Assembly: GCA_027592035.1 (NCBI GenBank)
Contig: JAQCIK010000021.1
Location: 1 to 36,191, forward strand
Length of the DNA stretch: 36,191 bases
Direction: 5' to 3'
Source of the DNA: Casp-actino8 sp001510455
GTDB taxonomy: Bacteria; Actinomycetota; Acidimicrobiia; Acidimicrobiales; Ilumatobacteraceae
The position numbers were made by a program, and so were the translations under genes. This document shows positions 1 through 8,422 of this stretch, piece by piece. How positions within the stretch are numbered: position 1 is the first letter of the stretch; every line of letters starts with the position of its first letter. The notes under the pieces are model-generated. The model did not search any database, had not been told where the DNA came from, and was given only the letters and a program-made list of their open reading frames with translations.

Positions 1-384
1 GACGCACTCGACTCGCGCATGATGCCCCGTCGCCACGGCATCGAATCCGAGAATCTCGGCGCGATCGAAGAGGCGATCGAACTTCAGATGGCGATTGCAC
101 TCGATACACGGATTGGGTGTGATCCCTCGAGCATGATCGAGGACGTACGGATCGACCACCGAACGCTGGAAGTCATCGGAGAAATTGAACACCAGATGAT
201 CGATTCCGAGCTGTTGTGCCACTCGACGTGCGTCATCGACGTCGCTCACACTGCAGCATCCCGAATCGCTCTCACCACCCCAGAGTCGAAGAGTGACGCC
301 CACGACCTCGTGGCCGGCCTCCTTCAACAAAGCAGCGGCGACCGAGGAATCGACTCCTCCCGACATGGCCACGAGGATCTTCAT
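1..384 (-). CDS. mnmA: tRNA-specific 2-thiouridylase MnmA (N-terminal part)
   Basis: Partial gene: the first 128 codons are present and the 3' end lies beyond the left edge. MnmA activates U34 of Lys/Glu/Gln tRNAs with ATP and inserts sulfur relayed from a cysteine desulfurase, in the cytoplasm. The translation begins MKILVAMSGGVDSS, with the PP-loop SGGVDSS at residues 8-14. NPCIECNRHLKF at about 91-102 contains Cys96, the expected first catalytic cysteine, and ATGHHAR follows near 118. The start codon overlaps the stop of the upstream cysteine desulfurase as ATGA (381-384), so the two are translationally coupled and form a sulfur donor/acceptor pair. The identification rests on motifs seen directly; the second catalytic Cys is outside the window. 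Confidence 0.96.
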   Translation of the reverse strand, partial: MKILVAMSGGVDSSVAAALLKEAGHEVVGVTLRLWGGESDSGCCSVSDVDDARRVAQQLGIDHLVFNFSDDFQRSVVDPYVLDHARGITPNPCIECNRHLKFDRLFDRAEILGFDAVATGHHARVECV

Positions 385-1547
385 CGCGAGCCTGCACTTC
401 GCAAGTGATTCACGGCCGATACGACGACCGAGATCGCCGTGTCGACGTCGTCGTCGGTCGTGTCGTGGCCGAGCGACAGGCGCAGTGCGCCGTGAGCGAG
501 AGACCGATCGACTCCCATGGCAGCCAACACGTGCGACGGCTCCATGGCACCACTCGCACAGGCCGAGGCGGCCGATGCACACACACCCGCTTCGTCGAGA
601 AGGTACAGGAGGGCTTCGTTCTCGACCCCGGGGAAGCAGACGTGCGCAACACCGGGTACCGATCGATCGGCCGGAATGGTTCGGTGAACCTCCCCGACGT
701 GCGACAGACCCGCGATCAACTTCTCGCGGAGATCGGTCACACGACCTGTCTCGTGGGCACGTTCGCGATCGGTGTCGGCCAGCGCGACCGCCGTGGCGAC
801 GATGCCGGCCACGTTGTGCGTTCCACTCCGTCGATCACGCTCCTGTCCGCCCCCGAGAACGAAGGGCGCGATCGGAGATCCGGCTCGAATCGCGAGGATT
901 CCGGAACCCTTTGGTCCCCCGAACTTGTGAGCACTGAGAGCGAGAGCGTCGACATGAGGCCACACGTCGCGAAGATCGAGCCAACATGCGGCTTGAACGG
1001 CATCAGTGTGCAGCACGGCGCGCGGAGCGTGACGACGAACCACCCGCGACACGGCCTCGAGATCACTCACCGATCCGGTCTCGTTGTTCACCGCCATCAC
1101 CGACACGACTCCGATGGAATCGGAACCCTCCTCGGGGGCATCGACGAGACACTGCATCAGTTCATCGGTGTCGATCGACCCCCACTCGTCGGTCCCGAGA
1201 ACGTGACCTCCCACGTGCTCGACACAGTGCAGAACGGCGTGATGTTCGGCCGCTGAGCAAACCGCACGACCTCCGGTTCGTTCGACGGCGCCACGAATGG
1301 CCATGTTGTCGCCCTCGGTGCCGCTACCGGTGAAGACGATCTCGCCTGGCGTGCACCCGACGACGTCGGCCACCATGTCACGAGCTTCGTCGACGGCCTG
1401 GCGAGCTCGACGGGCGAAACGATGGGATCCGGACGGATTCGCGTACTCGCCGGCCAAGAACGGCATCATCGCAGCGATCGCCGACTCTCGCATGGGGGTC
1501 GTGGCCGCGTGATCGAGATAGACAACACGCTCCGTCGAACCGTTCAC
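381..1547 (-). CDS. Cysteine desulfurase (NifS/IscS family)
   Basis: A 388-residue PLP enzyme that takes sulfur from L-cysteine, leaving alanine and an enzyme persulfide. YLDHAATTP is at 10-18, His102 lies in AEHHAVL, the PLP lysine is Lys208 in SAHKFGGPKG, and the persulfide Cys330 sits in SACASGAMEPSHVL. The long active-site loop is that of group I (IscS/NifS-like) enzymes rather than SufS. The gene is fused by an ATGA overlap to mnmA, so its main role is probably tRNA thiolation, although supply to Fe-S clusters is possible. The start is GTG at 1547, with a TAGCCT box 6 nt upstream. The spacer itself contains GGAGG, so both leaderless and SD-led initiation can be argued. Confidence 0.95.
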   Translation of the reverse strand: MNGSTERVVYLDHAATTPMRESAIAAMMPFLAGEYANPSGSHRFARRARQAVDEARDMVADVVGCTPGEIVFTGSGTEGDNMAIRGAVERTGGRAVCSAAEHHAVLHCVEHVGGHVLGTDEWGSIDTDELMQCLVDAPEEGSDSIGVVSVMAVNNETGSVSDLEAVSRVVRRHAPRAVLHTDAVQAACWLDLRDVWPHVDALALSAHKFGGPKGSGILAIRAGSPIAPFVLGGGQERDRRSGTHNVAGIVATAVALADTDRERAHETGRVTDLREKLIAGLSHVGEVHRTIPADRSVPGVAHVCFPGVENEALLYLLDEAGVCASAASACASGAMEPSHVLAAMGVDRSLAHGALRLSLGHDTTDDDVDTAISVVVSAVNHLRSAGSR

Positions 1548-1553
1548 ACCTCC

Positions 1554-1559
1554 AGGCTA
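1554..1559 (-). promoter_or_regulatory. Leaderless -10 box (TAGCCT) for the desulfurase-mnmA unit
   Basis: TAGCCT on the minus strand, 6 nt before the GTG start at 1547. It fits TANNNT followed by a start codon at the transcription start. No convincing -35 is seen. Confidence 0.5.
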
Positions 1560-1623
1560 CGGCTCGACAGGAAGCGTCGGAACCGAATCGACAGGTGTCA
1601 TCGACACATGGTGGACTGCACGG

Positions 1624-2358
1624 ATGCACGACTACCAGGATCACGACTACGGCGAGGCCATCGCCGACGTCTACGACTCCTGGTACCACGACATCACCGA
1701 CCTCGACGCGTCGGTCGAGTTCCTCACCCAGTTCTCGGGCGACGGCCGTGTTCTCGAACTCGGCATCGGCACCGGACGTCTGGCCGTGCCGCTCGCCGCG
1801 ACCGGCGTCTCGATCGTCGGGGTCGATGTCAGTCGAGCCATGCTCGATCGTCTGCGGGAGAAGGACCCCGAGAGTCGGATCCGATCGATCCTCGGGGACA
1901 TGGTCGACGATCTCCCCGACGGGCCTTTCGACCTGGTGTTCGTCGCCTACAACACTTTCTTCAACGTTCGCGACGCCGATCGCCAACGACTTCTCTTTCG
2001 TCGAGTGGCCGAGCGACTCGCGCCAGAAGGTGTCTTCGTGGTCGAAGCATTCGTTCCCGATGCAGGTCGCCCCGGTGGCGACTCGGTCGGGATCCGCAGC
2101 ATGACCACCGATTCGGTGGTGCTCCGAGCCGACCGACACGACCCCGACGCTCAGACCATCGACGGTCAACTCGTCTCGATCACCGAGGCGGGTGGGGTAC
2201 GCCTCCGGCCCTACCGCATTCGCTACGCGACCCCCGAGCAACTCGATGCCATGGCCGAACAGGCCGACCTCGTGCTCTCCGAACGGTGGGAGAACACACT
2301 CCGTCAGCCGTTCGATACCGAATCACCCACCCATGTCTCCGTGTATCGACACCGATGA
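1624..2358 (+). CDS. Class I SAM-dependent methyltransferase, substrate unknown
   Basis: A 244-residue Rossmann-fold methyltransferase. Motif I reads LELGIGTGR at 44-52, followed by the acidic end of strand 2 (VGVDVS) and an FDLVFVAYNTFFN segment typical of motif IV. The C-terminal half is beta-rich, as in small-molecule methyltransferases of the Methyltransf_25 type. Nothing identifies the substrate. The ATG at 1624 is preceded by a GGTGG stretch about 9 nt away, a weak ribosome site. It is divergent from the desulfurase (76 bp gap) and ends 19 bp before galT, so the two may be cotranscribed, although galT also seems to have its own promoter. Confidence 0.85.
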   Translation: MHDYQDHDYGEAIADVYDSWYHDITDLDASVEFLTQFSGDGRVLELGIGTGRLAVPLAATGVSIVGVDVSRAMLDRLREKDPESRIRSILGDMVDDLPDGPFDLVFVAYNTFFNVRDADRQRLLFRRVAERLAPEGVFVVEAFVPDAGRPGGDSVGIRSMTTDSVVLRADRHDPDAQTIDGQLVSITEAGGVRLRPYRIRYATPEQLDAMAEQADLVLSERWENTLRQPFDTESPTHVSVYRHR

Positions 2359-2363
2359 TCTCG

Positions 2364-2369
2364 TATCCT
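2364..2369 (+). promoter_or_regulatory. Leaderless -10 box (TATCCT) for galT
   Basis: TATCCT is followed by 8 nt and then GTG at 2378. It lies in the 19-bp gap after the methyltransferase gene and supports GTG 2378 as the galT start. Confidence 0.5.
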
Positions 2370-2377
2370 TGCTCTCA

Positions 2378-3364
2378 GTGAGTCAGTTGCGCTTGAACCC
2401 CCTCACCGGTCGGTGGGTCACGGTCGTCGCCGAACGGGCCATGCGCCCCACCGATTTCGCCACTCGCACTCAGAGCGTCGAGGCCGATCCGTCACGGCCG
2501 TGCCCGTTCTGTCCGGGCCACGAAGATCCGAGCGTTCCGGCCCTCCACACCGTCGGCTCCGACGAGCAGTGGTCGATGCGTGTGCTCCCCAATCTCTATC
2601 CCGCTTTCGACGGTGACGATTCTCTCGCCGTGCGCAACCTCGGACCGGTCCACACCATGGCCGAGGCGAGCGGAACCCACGAAGTGTTCGTGTTCACACC
2701 TCATCACAGAGGTGGTATCGAGAACCTCGACGATCAGGCTTGTGCCGACATGATGGGAGTGCTGAAACAACGCTTCCTCGAACATGCGGCCCGTCCGAAC
2801 ATTCGCTACACACAAGCCATCGTCAATCACGGCCGTGAAGCCGGAGCCTCCCTCTCGCACCCTCACGGCCAGTTGCTCGGCCTCCCCTTCGTACCCGGTG
2901 AGTTGCTCGACGAGGAAAAGGCGTTCGTACGTTTCGAGGGAGCCTGCATCCTGTGTGCGACCGTCGAGGCCGAAGCCGTCAACAACGAGAGGGTCGTCGT
3001 CTCGACCGACGATGCCATGGTCGTCTGCCCGTTCTGGAGCGGACAGCCCTACGAAATGCTCGTGATCCCCCGCCATCACGATCAGCACATGCCGTCGGCA
3101 TCGGATGACTCGTTGGCCGGATTCGGCCGCGCTCTTCGCGATGCGCTGGCCCATCTCAACCGGATCTTCCCCGACGTGGCCTTCAACCTCGTCCTCCACA
3201 CGGCACCACATCAGCACGATGGGCCGTTCCACTGGCATGCGCATCTGTGGCCCAAACTCACGACGGTGGCCGGTTTCGAGCGCGGGACGGGTGTCATGAT
3301 CAACATCGTCCCGCCCGAACAGGCGGCAGCCGAGCTCCGGGCAGTCGGCGTTTCCAGTCGCTGA
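2378..3364 (+). CDS. galT: Galactose-1-phosphate uridylyltransferase family protein
   Basis: A 328-residue HIT-superfamily nucleotidyltransferase. Zinc ligands are expected at Cys42/Cys45 (CPFC). The active site is HPHGQ at 161-165, in which the first His would carry the nucleotidyl group. A further CILC pair lies at 190-193 and FHWHAHLWP near 285. In the Leloir pathway GalT swaps UMP between UDP-glucose and galactose-1-phosphate. Close relatives act as ADP-glucose phosphorylases, so the exact substrate is inferred. An open frame continues upstream into the methyltransferase gene; GTG 2378 is chosen because family similarity begins there (SQLRLNPLTGRWV) and a -10 box sits just ahead of it. 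No other galactose genes are nearby. Confidence 0.88.
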   Translation: MSQLRLNPLTGRWVTVVAERAMRPTDFATRTQSVEADPSRPCPFCPGHEDPSVPALHTVGSDEQWSMRVLPNLYPAFDGDDSLAVRNLGPVHTMAEASGTHEVFVFTPHHRGGIENLDDQACADMMGVLKQRFLEHAARPNIRYTQAIVNHGREAGASLSHPHGQLLGLPFVPGELLDEEKAFVRFEGACILCATVEAEAVNNERVVVSTDDAMVVCPFWSGQPYEMLVIPRHHDQHMPSASDDSLAGFGRALRDALAHLNRIFPDVAFNLVLHTAPHQHDGPFHWHAHLWPKLTTVAGFERGTGVMINIVPPEQAAAELRAVGVSSR

Positions 3365-3402
3365 GTCGCACACTTCGACGAAGTTCGGGCCACACTGGTC
3401 TC

Positions 3403-3849
3403 ATGGGCAGGATCACCGTCTCCATCGACTTGAACGCGACCCCCGATCGGGTGTGGTCGATCGTCGAACCGATCGAACGTCATGTCGACTGGATGGCCGA
3501 CGCCGTGGCCATTCGCTTCGAAACCGAGCAGACACGTGGAGTCGGGACACAGTTCCTGTGCGACACCAAAGTCGGTCCGATCAAGTTGACCGATCACATG
3601 CGCATCACCGAGTGGGTTCCCGGAGAGGCCATGGGGGTCGAGCACACCGGTCTCGTCACCGGAACCGGCATCTTCACTCTTGCCCCACTCGACGAAGGCC
3701 GACGCACCCGGTTCACCTGGAGCGAGGACCTACGGTTCCCGTGGTGGCTGGGGGGTCGGCTCGGTGAACTGATCGGGGGGAACCTCGTCATGAAGGCGAT
3801 CTGGCGCCGAAATCTCACGAGCCTTCGGCGGCTCGTCGAAGGTCGCTGA
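3403..3849 (+). CDS. SRPBCC-family protein (polyketide cyclase/START-like)
   Basis: A 148-residue protein beginning MGRITVSIDLNATPDRVW, the usual first strand and ATPDRVW helix of the SRPBCC fold. It continues with alternating strands (VGTQFLCDTKVG, AMGVEHTGLVTGTGIFTLAPL) and ends in a long basic C-terminal helix. Such proteins bind hydrophobic ligands in a cavity; nothing here identifies the ligand or a reaction. The reading frame is open far upstream into galT, but ATG 3403 is where the family fold starts. It lies 38 bp after galT and 65 bp before dps, all on the same strand. A weak CACACT sequence lies 6 nt ahead of the ATG. Confidence 0.8.
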   Translation: MGRITVSIDLNATPDRVWSIVEPIERHVDWMADAVAIRFETEQTRGVGTQFLCDTKVGPIKLTDHMRITEWVPGEAMGVEHTGLVTGTGIFTLAPLDEGRRTRFTWSEDLRFPWWLGGRLGELIGGNLVMKAIWRRNLTSLRRLVEGR

Positions 3850-3914
3850 ACCCGTCATCTCCAGGTACTCGACGAAACGGGAACAAATCTCGACGTCGGG
3901 AGGTTGTCACGAAC

Positions 3915-4403
3915 ATGAAGAACAAGATCGATCCCACCATCGACAATGGCATCAGCCCGACCGATCGAGAGCGCATCGCCGATGGGTTGTCCCATTTGCT
4001 CGCCGACACCTACACGCTCTACCTGAAGACGCACAATTACCACTGGAACGTCACTGGTCCGATGTTTCAGACCCTGCATCTCATGTTCGAGACGCAGTAC
4101 ACCGAACTCTCGTTGGCCGTCGATCTGATCGCCGAACGCATCCGTGCCCTCGGTGCCAAGGCTCCCGGCAGTTACGCCCAGTTCGCCACTCTCACGAAGA
4201 TCGACGAACAGACCGGCGATCCCTCCGCCACCGAAATGATCCGCGACCTGGTCGCCGGACAGGAGACCGTCGTTCGCACGGCGCGCGAACTCTTCCCGAT
4301 CGTCGATGCCGCTCATGACGAGCCCACCGCCGACCTACTGACTCAGCGCATGCAGGTGCACGAGAAGACGGCATGGATGCTCCGCAGTCTCCTCGAGAGC
4401 TGA
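3915..4403 (+). CDS. dps: Dps-family ferritin-like DNA-binding protein
   Basis: A 162-residue four-helix protein. The intersubunit ferroxidase residues are all present with the spacing of E. coli Dps: His43 (NYHWNVTG), His55, Glu59, Asp70 and Glu74 (AVDLIAERIRALG). Dps assembles as a dodecamer, oxidises Fe(II) with peroxide, stores the iron and protects DNA. The N-terminus is short, with only two lysines, so DNA binding by a tail would be weak; this is an inference. The start is ATG 3915 with GGGAGG about 10 nt upstream, an ordinary leadered start. The stop is one base from the convergent azlD stop. Confidence 0.95.
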   Translation: MKNKIDPTIDNGISPTDRERIADGLSHLLADTYTLYLKTHNYHWNVTGPMFQTLHLMFETQYTELSLAVDLIAERIRALGAKAPGSYAQFATLTKIDEQTGDPSATEMIRDLVAGQETVVRTARELFPIVDAAHDEPTADLLTQRMQVHEKTAWMLRSLLES

Positions 4404-4404
4404 C

Positions 4405-4707
4405 TCAGCCCATCCATCGAACGAGTGCCGTGACGGCGGCCCCGAGCACGATCACGACGATGAGGGGTGCCCGTCGCCAGGCCGCCACGGTCGCCACCGC
4501 GATTCCCGCCGCCCGGGCGTCGAGCACCAGTTCTTGCCCCTGACTGAACGTGTCCTTCACCACGAGTGCAGTCACGACAGCCGCCGGGATCAACACCAGA
4601 CAGCGATCGATGACCGCCGGAAGAGAACGTCCACCCAAGATCACGAGTCCGGTGACCTTGAAGGCGTACGCCCCGACGAACAAGGCGAGAATCAGCGTCC
4701 AGGTCAT
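4405..4707 (-). CDS. azlD: AzlD-family small subunit of a branched-chain amino acid exporter
   Basis: A 100-residue membrane protein with about three to four hydrophobic helices, beginning MTWTLILALFVGAYAFKVTG and ending in a hydrophobic stretch plus RWMG. AzlD is the small partner of AzlC (BrnF/BrnE type), which exports branched-chain amino acids. The longer open frame upstream lies antisense to nothing but runs inside azlC in another frame, so the start is ATG 4707, which overlaps the azlC stop as ATGA. The stop converges with dps one base away. Confidence 0.88.
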   Translation of the reverse strand: MTWTLILALFVGAYAFKVTGLVILGGRSLPAVIDRCLVLIPAAVVTALVVKDTFSQGQELVLDARAAGIAVATVAAWRRAPLIVVIVLGAAVTALVRWMG

Positions 4708-5441
4708 GATGGATCCCCCGTCGGCGATGGGATCGGCTTCTGTAGACCCACCAACACCGCGAGGGCCGACAGAAGGATCGGAACCCCCACGGCGGTCACC
4801 GGAATCGCGACCAGACAGATCATGCCGCCGAGTACGGCGGCCTGACGGGCTCGGCGGTCCGAGAAAAGTGGCCACACCATGGCCACGAACCCGGCCGGAA
4901 AGGCCGCATCGAGACCGTACGTGGTCGGATCGATCGCGCTTCCGGCCACCGCCCCGAGAAGTGTGCCGACGTTCCAGAACGCGTACAACGCGAATCCGGT
5001 GAACCAGAACGCGATTCGTTGGGCGCGAGGGTCGCTCTGACCGACCGACATCGCCGTCGTCTCGTCGATCGTCAACTGTGCAGCGAGCAGTCGAGTCCCC
5101 AATCGGCCGTCGATGCGACGCGACATCGCCAAGCCGTACACGCCGTTGCGCGCGGCGAGCAACAGAGCTCCTCCGAGAGCCGAACCGAAAGAGCCTCCGG
5201 CCCCGATCACACTCACCGCCGAGAACTGCGATGCGCCGGTGAACACGAGAAGAGACAGAGCGCAGGTCTGGGCGATCGATGCCCCGGCGGCGACCGAACC
5301 GACTCCGAACGACACACCGAAGACTCCGACCGCCATGCTGAGCGTCGTACACGCCACGATCATGGGACGGAGACTCTGATCGTTCCACCAGCGCACGTCG
5401 TCTCCGGTGGAGCGACCGACCGGGCCCGCCGACGACGACAT
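4704..5441 (-). CDS. azlC: AzlC-family branched-chain amino acid permease
   Basis: A 245-residue integral membrane protein with several hydrophobic helices. It contains the AzlC hallmarks FTGASQFSAVSVIGAGGS and LLLAARNGVYGLAMSRRI, and QLTIDETTAMSVGQ in mid-protein. Together with AzlD it should export branched-chain or related amino acids. The ATG at 5441 follows a TAACCT box by 6 nt, predicting a leaderless mRNA. It is divergent from the GT4 glycosyltransferase gene, with only 40 bp between the two starts. Confidence 0.9.
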   Translation of the reverse strand: MSSSAGPVGRSTGDDVRWWNDQSLRPMIVACTTLSMAVGVFGVSFGVGSVAAGASIAQTCALSLLVFTGASQFSAVSVIGAGGSFGSALGGALLLAARNGVYGLAMSRRIDGRLGTRLLAAQLTIDETTAMSVGQSDPRAQRIAFWFTGFALYAFWNVGTLLGAVAGSAIDPTTYGLDAAFPAGFVAMVWPLFSDRRARQAAVLGGMICLVAIPVTAVGVPILLSALAVLVGLQKPIPSPTGDPS

Positions 5442-5447
5442 CCCGTC

Positions 5448-5453
5448 AGGTTA
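5448..5453 (-). promoter_or_regulatory. Leaderless -10 box (TAACCT) for azlCD
   Basis: TAACCT on the minus strand, then a GACGGG spacer (6 nt), then the ATG at 5441. The same spacer GACGGG occurs in the nnrE/D promoter. Confidence 0.5.
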
Positions 5454-5468
5454 CGGTCGGCCTCTTGC

Positions 5469-5474
5469 TACCGT
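5469..5474 (+). promoter_or_regulatory. Leaderless -10 box (TACCGT) for the GT4 gene
   Basis: TACCGT, 7 nt, then GTG 5482. It is back-to-back with the azlC box, 15 bp apart, so the two divergent promoters share one short region. Confidence 0.45.
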
Positions 5475-5481
5475 GCCTCCC

Positions 5482-6657
5482 GTGCGAGTCCTGATGATCT
5501 CGTGGGAGTACCCGCCGTACGTGGTCACCGGTGTCTCGACCCACGTACGCGGTCTGTCGAAAGCGCTCGTTGCCGCCGGTCATGACGTCGTGGTCGTGAC
5601 TCCCTCGGTCGTCGGGTCACCGGACGAATCGCTCGACGACGGAGTGCGGGTGTTCCGGACTCCGGTCGACCTCCCGTGGGTCGCCGACGAGGACGTCGTC
5701 GCCAACACGGCGTCCGCCAATCACCATCTGGTGACCCTCGTCGCTCAGCTCATCGACTGGTGGCCCGAGGTCGTGCACGGTCACGACTGGCGAACGAGTT
5801 GGGCCGCGTACACCGCCTCGCGCATCTTCGAGTGTCCTCTCGTGATGACGGTTCACGGCACCGAGTACAGCCGACACGGAGGTCACGTCCCGCCCGGACG
5901 ACCCTCGAACATTCACGCGGTCGAGAACTGGATGGCCTGGACGGCCGATCTCGTCGTGTGCAATTCACGCTTCATGACGAACGGGGTCCTCGAAGGTTTC
6001 GAGATCGACCCGTCGCGAATTCGTCTCGTTCCGAGCGGAATCGACGCCAGTGAATGGGCACCGCGAGCCCCACGTGACCTCACCCAGTCGTCACCGATCG
6101 TGATGTCGTGGGGTCGAGTCCTCTACGAGAAAGGTTTTCAAGTCGTCGCACAGGCCATGGCTCGACTGCGCGGTGTCGTTCCCGACATCTCGGCAGTGAT
6201 CGCCGGGCGGGGTCCGTATCTGGCCGAGTTGCAGACTCGAATCGATCTCGAGGGTGTCAACGACCTCGTGCAACTCGCCGGGTTCGCCCCGGATGGAGAA
6301 CTACGCGAACTTCTCCACCGATCGGGCTGTGTGGTGATCCCGTCGCTCTACGAACCCTTCGGCATCGTGGCCCTCGAGGCACTGGCGGCCGGCGCTCCCG
6401 TGATCGCCGCCGATACCGGAGGTCTGCGCGAGATCCTCGCCGGAACAGGTGCGGCACTTCTCTTCGAACCCGGAAACGACGCTCAGTTGGCCGAAGCGAT
6501 CGAAACCGTGCTCACTCAGCCGTCGGTTGCCGCTGAACTCACGGCGAAGGCTCACGTCCTGGTGAACGACACCTACTCGTGGTCGGCGGTCGCGACGCGA
6601 ACCGTCGACACTTATCGAGAACTGCTGAGTGATCGAGAGTCGCTCACCGACCGGTGA
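5482..6657 (+). CDS. GT4-family glycosyltransferase
   Basis: A 391-residue GT-B retaining glycosyltransferase. The N-terminus MRVLMISWEYPPYVVTGVS is the glycogen/starch-synthase-like acceptor-domain start. VHGTEYSRHG and CNSRFM lie mid-protein, and LVPSGID marks the domain junction. The donor-binding E-x7-E motif is in SLYEPFGIVALEALAAGAPV. The family transfers sugars from nucleotide donors; the acceptor cannot be told, and alpha-glucan synthesis is only one possibility. Start candidates are GTG 5473 and GTG 5482; 5482 matches both the family start and the -10 box. The last 14 bp overlap the convergent enoyl-CoA hydratase gene. Confidence 0.88.
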   Translation: MRVLMISWEYPPYVVTGVSTHVRGLSKALVAAGHDVVVVTPSVVGSPDESLDDGVRVFRTPVDLPWVADEDVVANTASANHHLVTLVAQLIDWWPEVVHGHDWRTSWAAYTASRIFECPLVMTVHGTEYSRHGGHVPPGRPSNIHAVENWMAWTADLVVCNSRFMTNGVLEGFEIDPSRIRLVPSGIDASEWAPRAPRDLTQSSPIVMSWGRVLYEKGFQVVAQAMARLRGVVPDISAVIAGRGPYLAELQTRIDLEGVNDLVQLAGFAPDGELRELLHRSGCVVIPSLYEPFGIVALEALAAGAPVIAADTGGLREILAGTGAALLFEPGNDAQLAEAIETVLTQPSVAAELTAKAHVLVNDTYSWSAVATRTVDTYRELLSDRESLTDR

Positions 6658-7423
6658 ACGCGGCCTTTCCGGGTCCGTTGGCCAGAAAACTCTGTACTCC
6701 GATTCGACTGTCGTCGGACTCGAACGAGTCGACGAAGAGTCGACGCTCGAGCGACAGACCGTCGACGAGAGTCGTCGAGAGACCTTCGTCAACCGCACGC
6801 TTTGCGAGGGCCTGTGCCGCCACCGCACCTCGAGCGACCTCGGCCGCCAACGAGAGTGCCCGATCCATCAGCTCGTCGTCGGCCACGACCTCGTCGGCGA
6901 GTCCGATGGCCAGAGCTTCGGCCGACTTCACCTGACGTCCGGTGATCATCAGTTCTTTCGCACGACTCGGTCCGACGAGTCGAGGAAGCCTCTGAGTTCC
7001 TCCCCCACCCGGAATGATTCCGAGGAGGATCTCGGGCTGTCCGAACACGGCGCGTTCCCCAGCGATGCGATAGTCGCACGCGAGGGCGAGCTCGCACCCA
7101 CCTCCGAGAGCGAAGCCACTCACCGCAGCGATCACGAAACGCGGAATGGCGGCGACCGCATCGAGGGCCCGATGAAAGCCGGCTCCGATCGCTTCGGCCT
7201 CGCCGGGACCACCGAATTCGGAGATGTCAGCGCCGGCGGCGAACAAGCGATCACCTCCGGTGATCACGACTGCTCCGGGTGGATCGGCCGTGAGTTCGCT
7301 TGCGACATCGGCCAGACGTGCCAGCAACGCCTGACTCAAGGCGTTCACCTTCGGATTGTCGAGCTTCACGACGGCGACTCCGTCACTCCGTCGCTCCACA
7401 CCCACGAGTACTTCGTTGCTCAT
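6644..7423 (-). CDS. Enoyl-CoA hydratase/isomerase (crotonase family)
   Basis: A 259-residue crotonase. The oxyanion-hole segments are AAGADISEF at 62-70 and ALGGGCELALACD at 105-117. Both catalytic glutamates of true hydratases, Glu111 and Glu131 (FGQPEILLGIIPGGGGTQRL), are present with the usual 20-residue spacing, so hydration of 2-enoyl-CoA in fatty or branched acid breakdown is likely. The ATG at 7423 has a strong purine-rich ribosome site (GAGGAAGGAAG) and lies 48 bp after meaB on the same strand, which suggests one acyl-CoA metabolism unit. Its 3' end overlaps the convergent glycosyltransferase gene by 14 bp. Confidence 0.93.
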   Translation of the reverse strand: MSNEVLVGVERRSDGVAVVKLDNPKVNALSQALLARLADVASELTADPPGAVVITGGDRLFAAGADISEFGGPGEAEAIGAGFHRALDAVAAIPRFVIAAVSGFALGGGCELALACDYRIAGERAVFGQPEILLGIIPGGGGTQRLPRLVGPSRAKELMITGRQVKSAEALAIGLADEVVADDELMDRALSLAAEVARGAVAAQALAKRAVDEGLSTTLVDGLSLERRLFVDSFESDDSRIGVQSFLANGPGKAAFTGR

Positions 7424-7471
7424 GAGAATCTTCCTTCCTCGTCGATGGCGAGCGGGGTGGCCGACGATCGA

Positions 7472-8422
7472 TCAGGCGTCGACACCGCGCAACATTTCGT
7501 CGGCGGCCGACCACGGGTCGGTCGAGCGCTTGATCACTTCGTCGGTGAGTCCGTCCCATCGCTCACCGGTGCAGATCTCTCGAGCCTTCTGTTCGAGACG
7601 ACGAGCCACGATTTCGCGCAGTTCTTCACGGAGTCGATGGCGGCGACGACGCTCCAGCTCACCCATCGACGAAATGACCTCTCGATGTTCGTTCACGCGT
7701 TCCCACAGTTCGGCGACTCCTGTGCCATCAGTGGCGACCGTCGAGACGATCGGTGGTCGCCACTCGCCAGTGGGAATTTCCGACAAGTCGAGCATCTGCT
7801 CGAGATCACGGCGCGTGTCGTCGACGCCCTTGCGATCGGATTTGTTGATCACGAACACGTCGGCGATCTCCATGAGTCCGGCTTTGTTGGCCTGGACCGA
7901 ATCACCCCAGCCCGGATTCACGACCACGACCGTGGTGTCGGCCTTGCCGGCGATCTCCACTTCGACCTGTCCGACTCCGACGGTTTCGACGAGGACCCAG
8001 CGTCGACCCAATGCATCGAGGAGCCGAACGGCTTCGGGAGCGGCGAGTGAGAGCCCGCCGAGATGACCACGGGTCGCCATCGATCGGATGAACACTCCCG
8101 GGTCGGTTGCGTGGTCCTGCATGCGAACTCGATCACCGAGAATCGCGCCCCCCGTGAACGGGGACGTCGGATCGACGGCGAGTACGGCCACTTCGAGATC
8201 GAGCGACCTCATGTGAGAGATGGTGGCTGACGTGAGAGTGCTCTTTCCGGCACCGGGAGCACCGGTGATCCCGACGGTGTACGCCGAACCACCGAGGGGG
8301 TAGGCGAGACGCCCGATCTCACGAGCTTCGTCACCGCCCCGCTCGACGAGTGACATGAGCCGGGCGAGAGACGCCCGATCTCCCGAGCGCGCGGCATCGA
8401 AAAGCGCGCTCGTGTCACTCAC
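7472..8422 (-). CDS. meaB: MeaB/ArgK-type P-loop GTPase
   Basis: A 316-residue G3E-like GTPase. The P-loop is GAPGAGKS at about 54-61, the switch region is ETVGVGQVEVEI and the base-recognition motif is NKSD. The N-terminus is helical, and the C-terminal helix carries WDGLTDEVIKRSTDPWSAADEML, as in MeaB. MeaB guards adenosylcobalamin-dependent methylmalonyl-CoA mutase, loading the cofactor and releasing inactivated cofactor; the mutase is not in this window. The start is GTG 8422, overlapping the Nfu-type gene stop as GTGA (8419-8422). The open frame extends upstream into that gene, but family similarity does not. The enoyl-CoA hydratase gene follows, in keeping with acyl-CoA catabolism. Confidence 0.93.
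   Translation of the reverse strand: MSDTSALFDAARSGDRASLARLMSLVERGGDEAREIGRLAYPLGGSAYTVGITGAPGAGKSTLTSATISHMRSLDLEVAVLAVDPTSPFTGGAILGDRVRMQDHATDPGVFIRSMATRGHLGGLSLAAPEAVRLLDALGRRWVLVETVGVGQVEVEIAGKADTTVVVVNPGWGDSVQANKAGLMEIADVFVINKSDRKGVDDTRRDLEQMLDLSEIPTGEWRPPIVSTVATDGTGVAELWERVNEHREVISSMGELERRRRHRLREELREIVARRLEQKAREICTGERWDGLTDEVIKRSTDPWSAADEMLRGVDA

Noticed and set aside
6629..8050. A 473-codon open frame on the plus strand across the hydratase and meaB genes
   Set aside because: It crosses two well-identified minus-strand genes, and its translation matches no known pattern.
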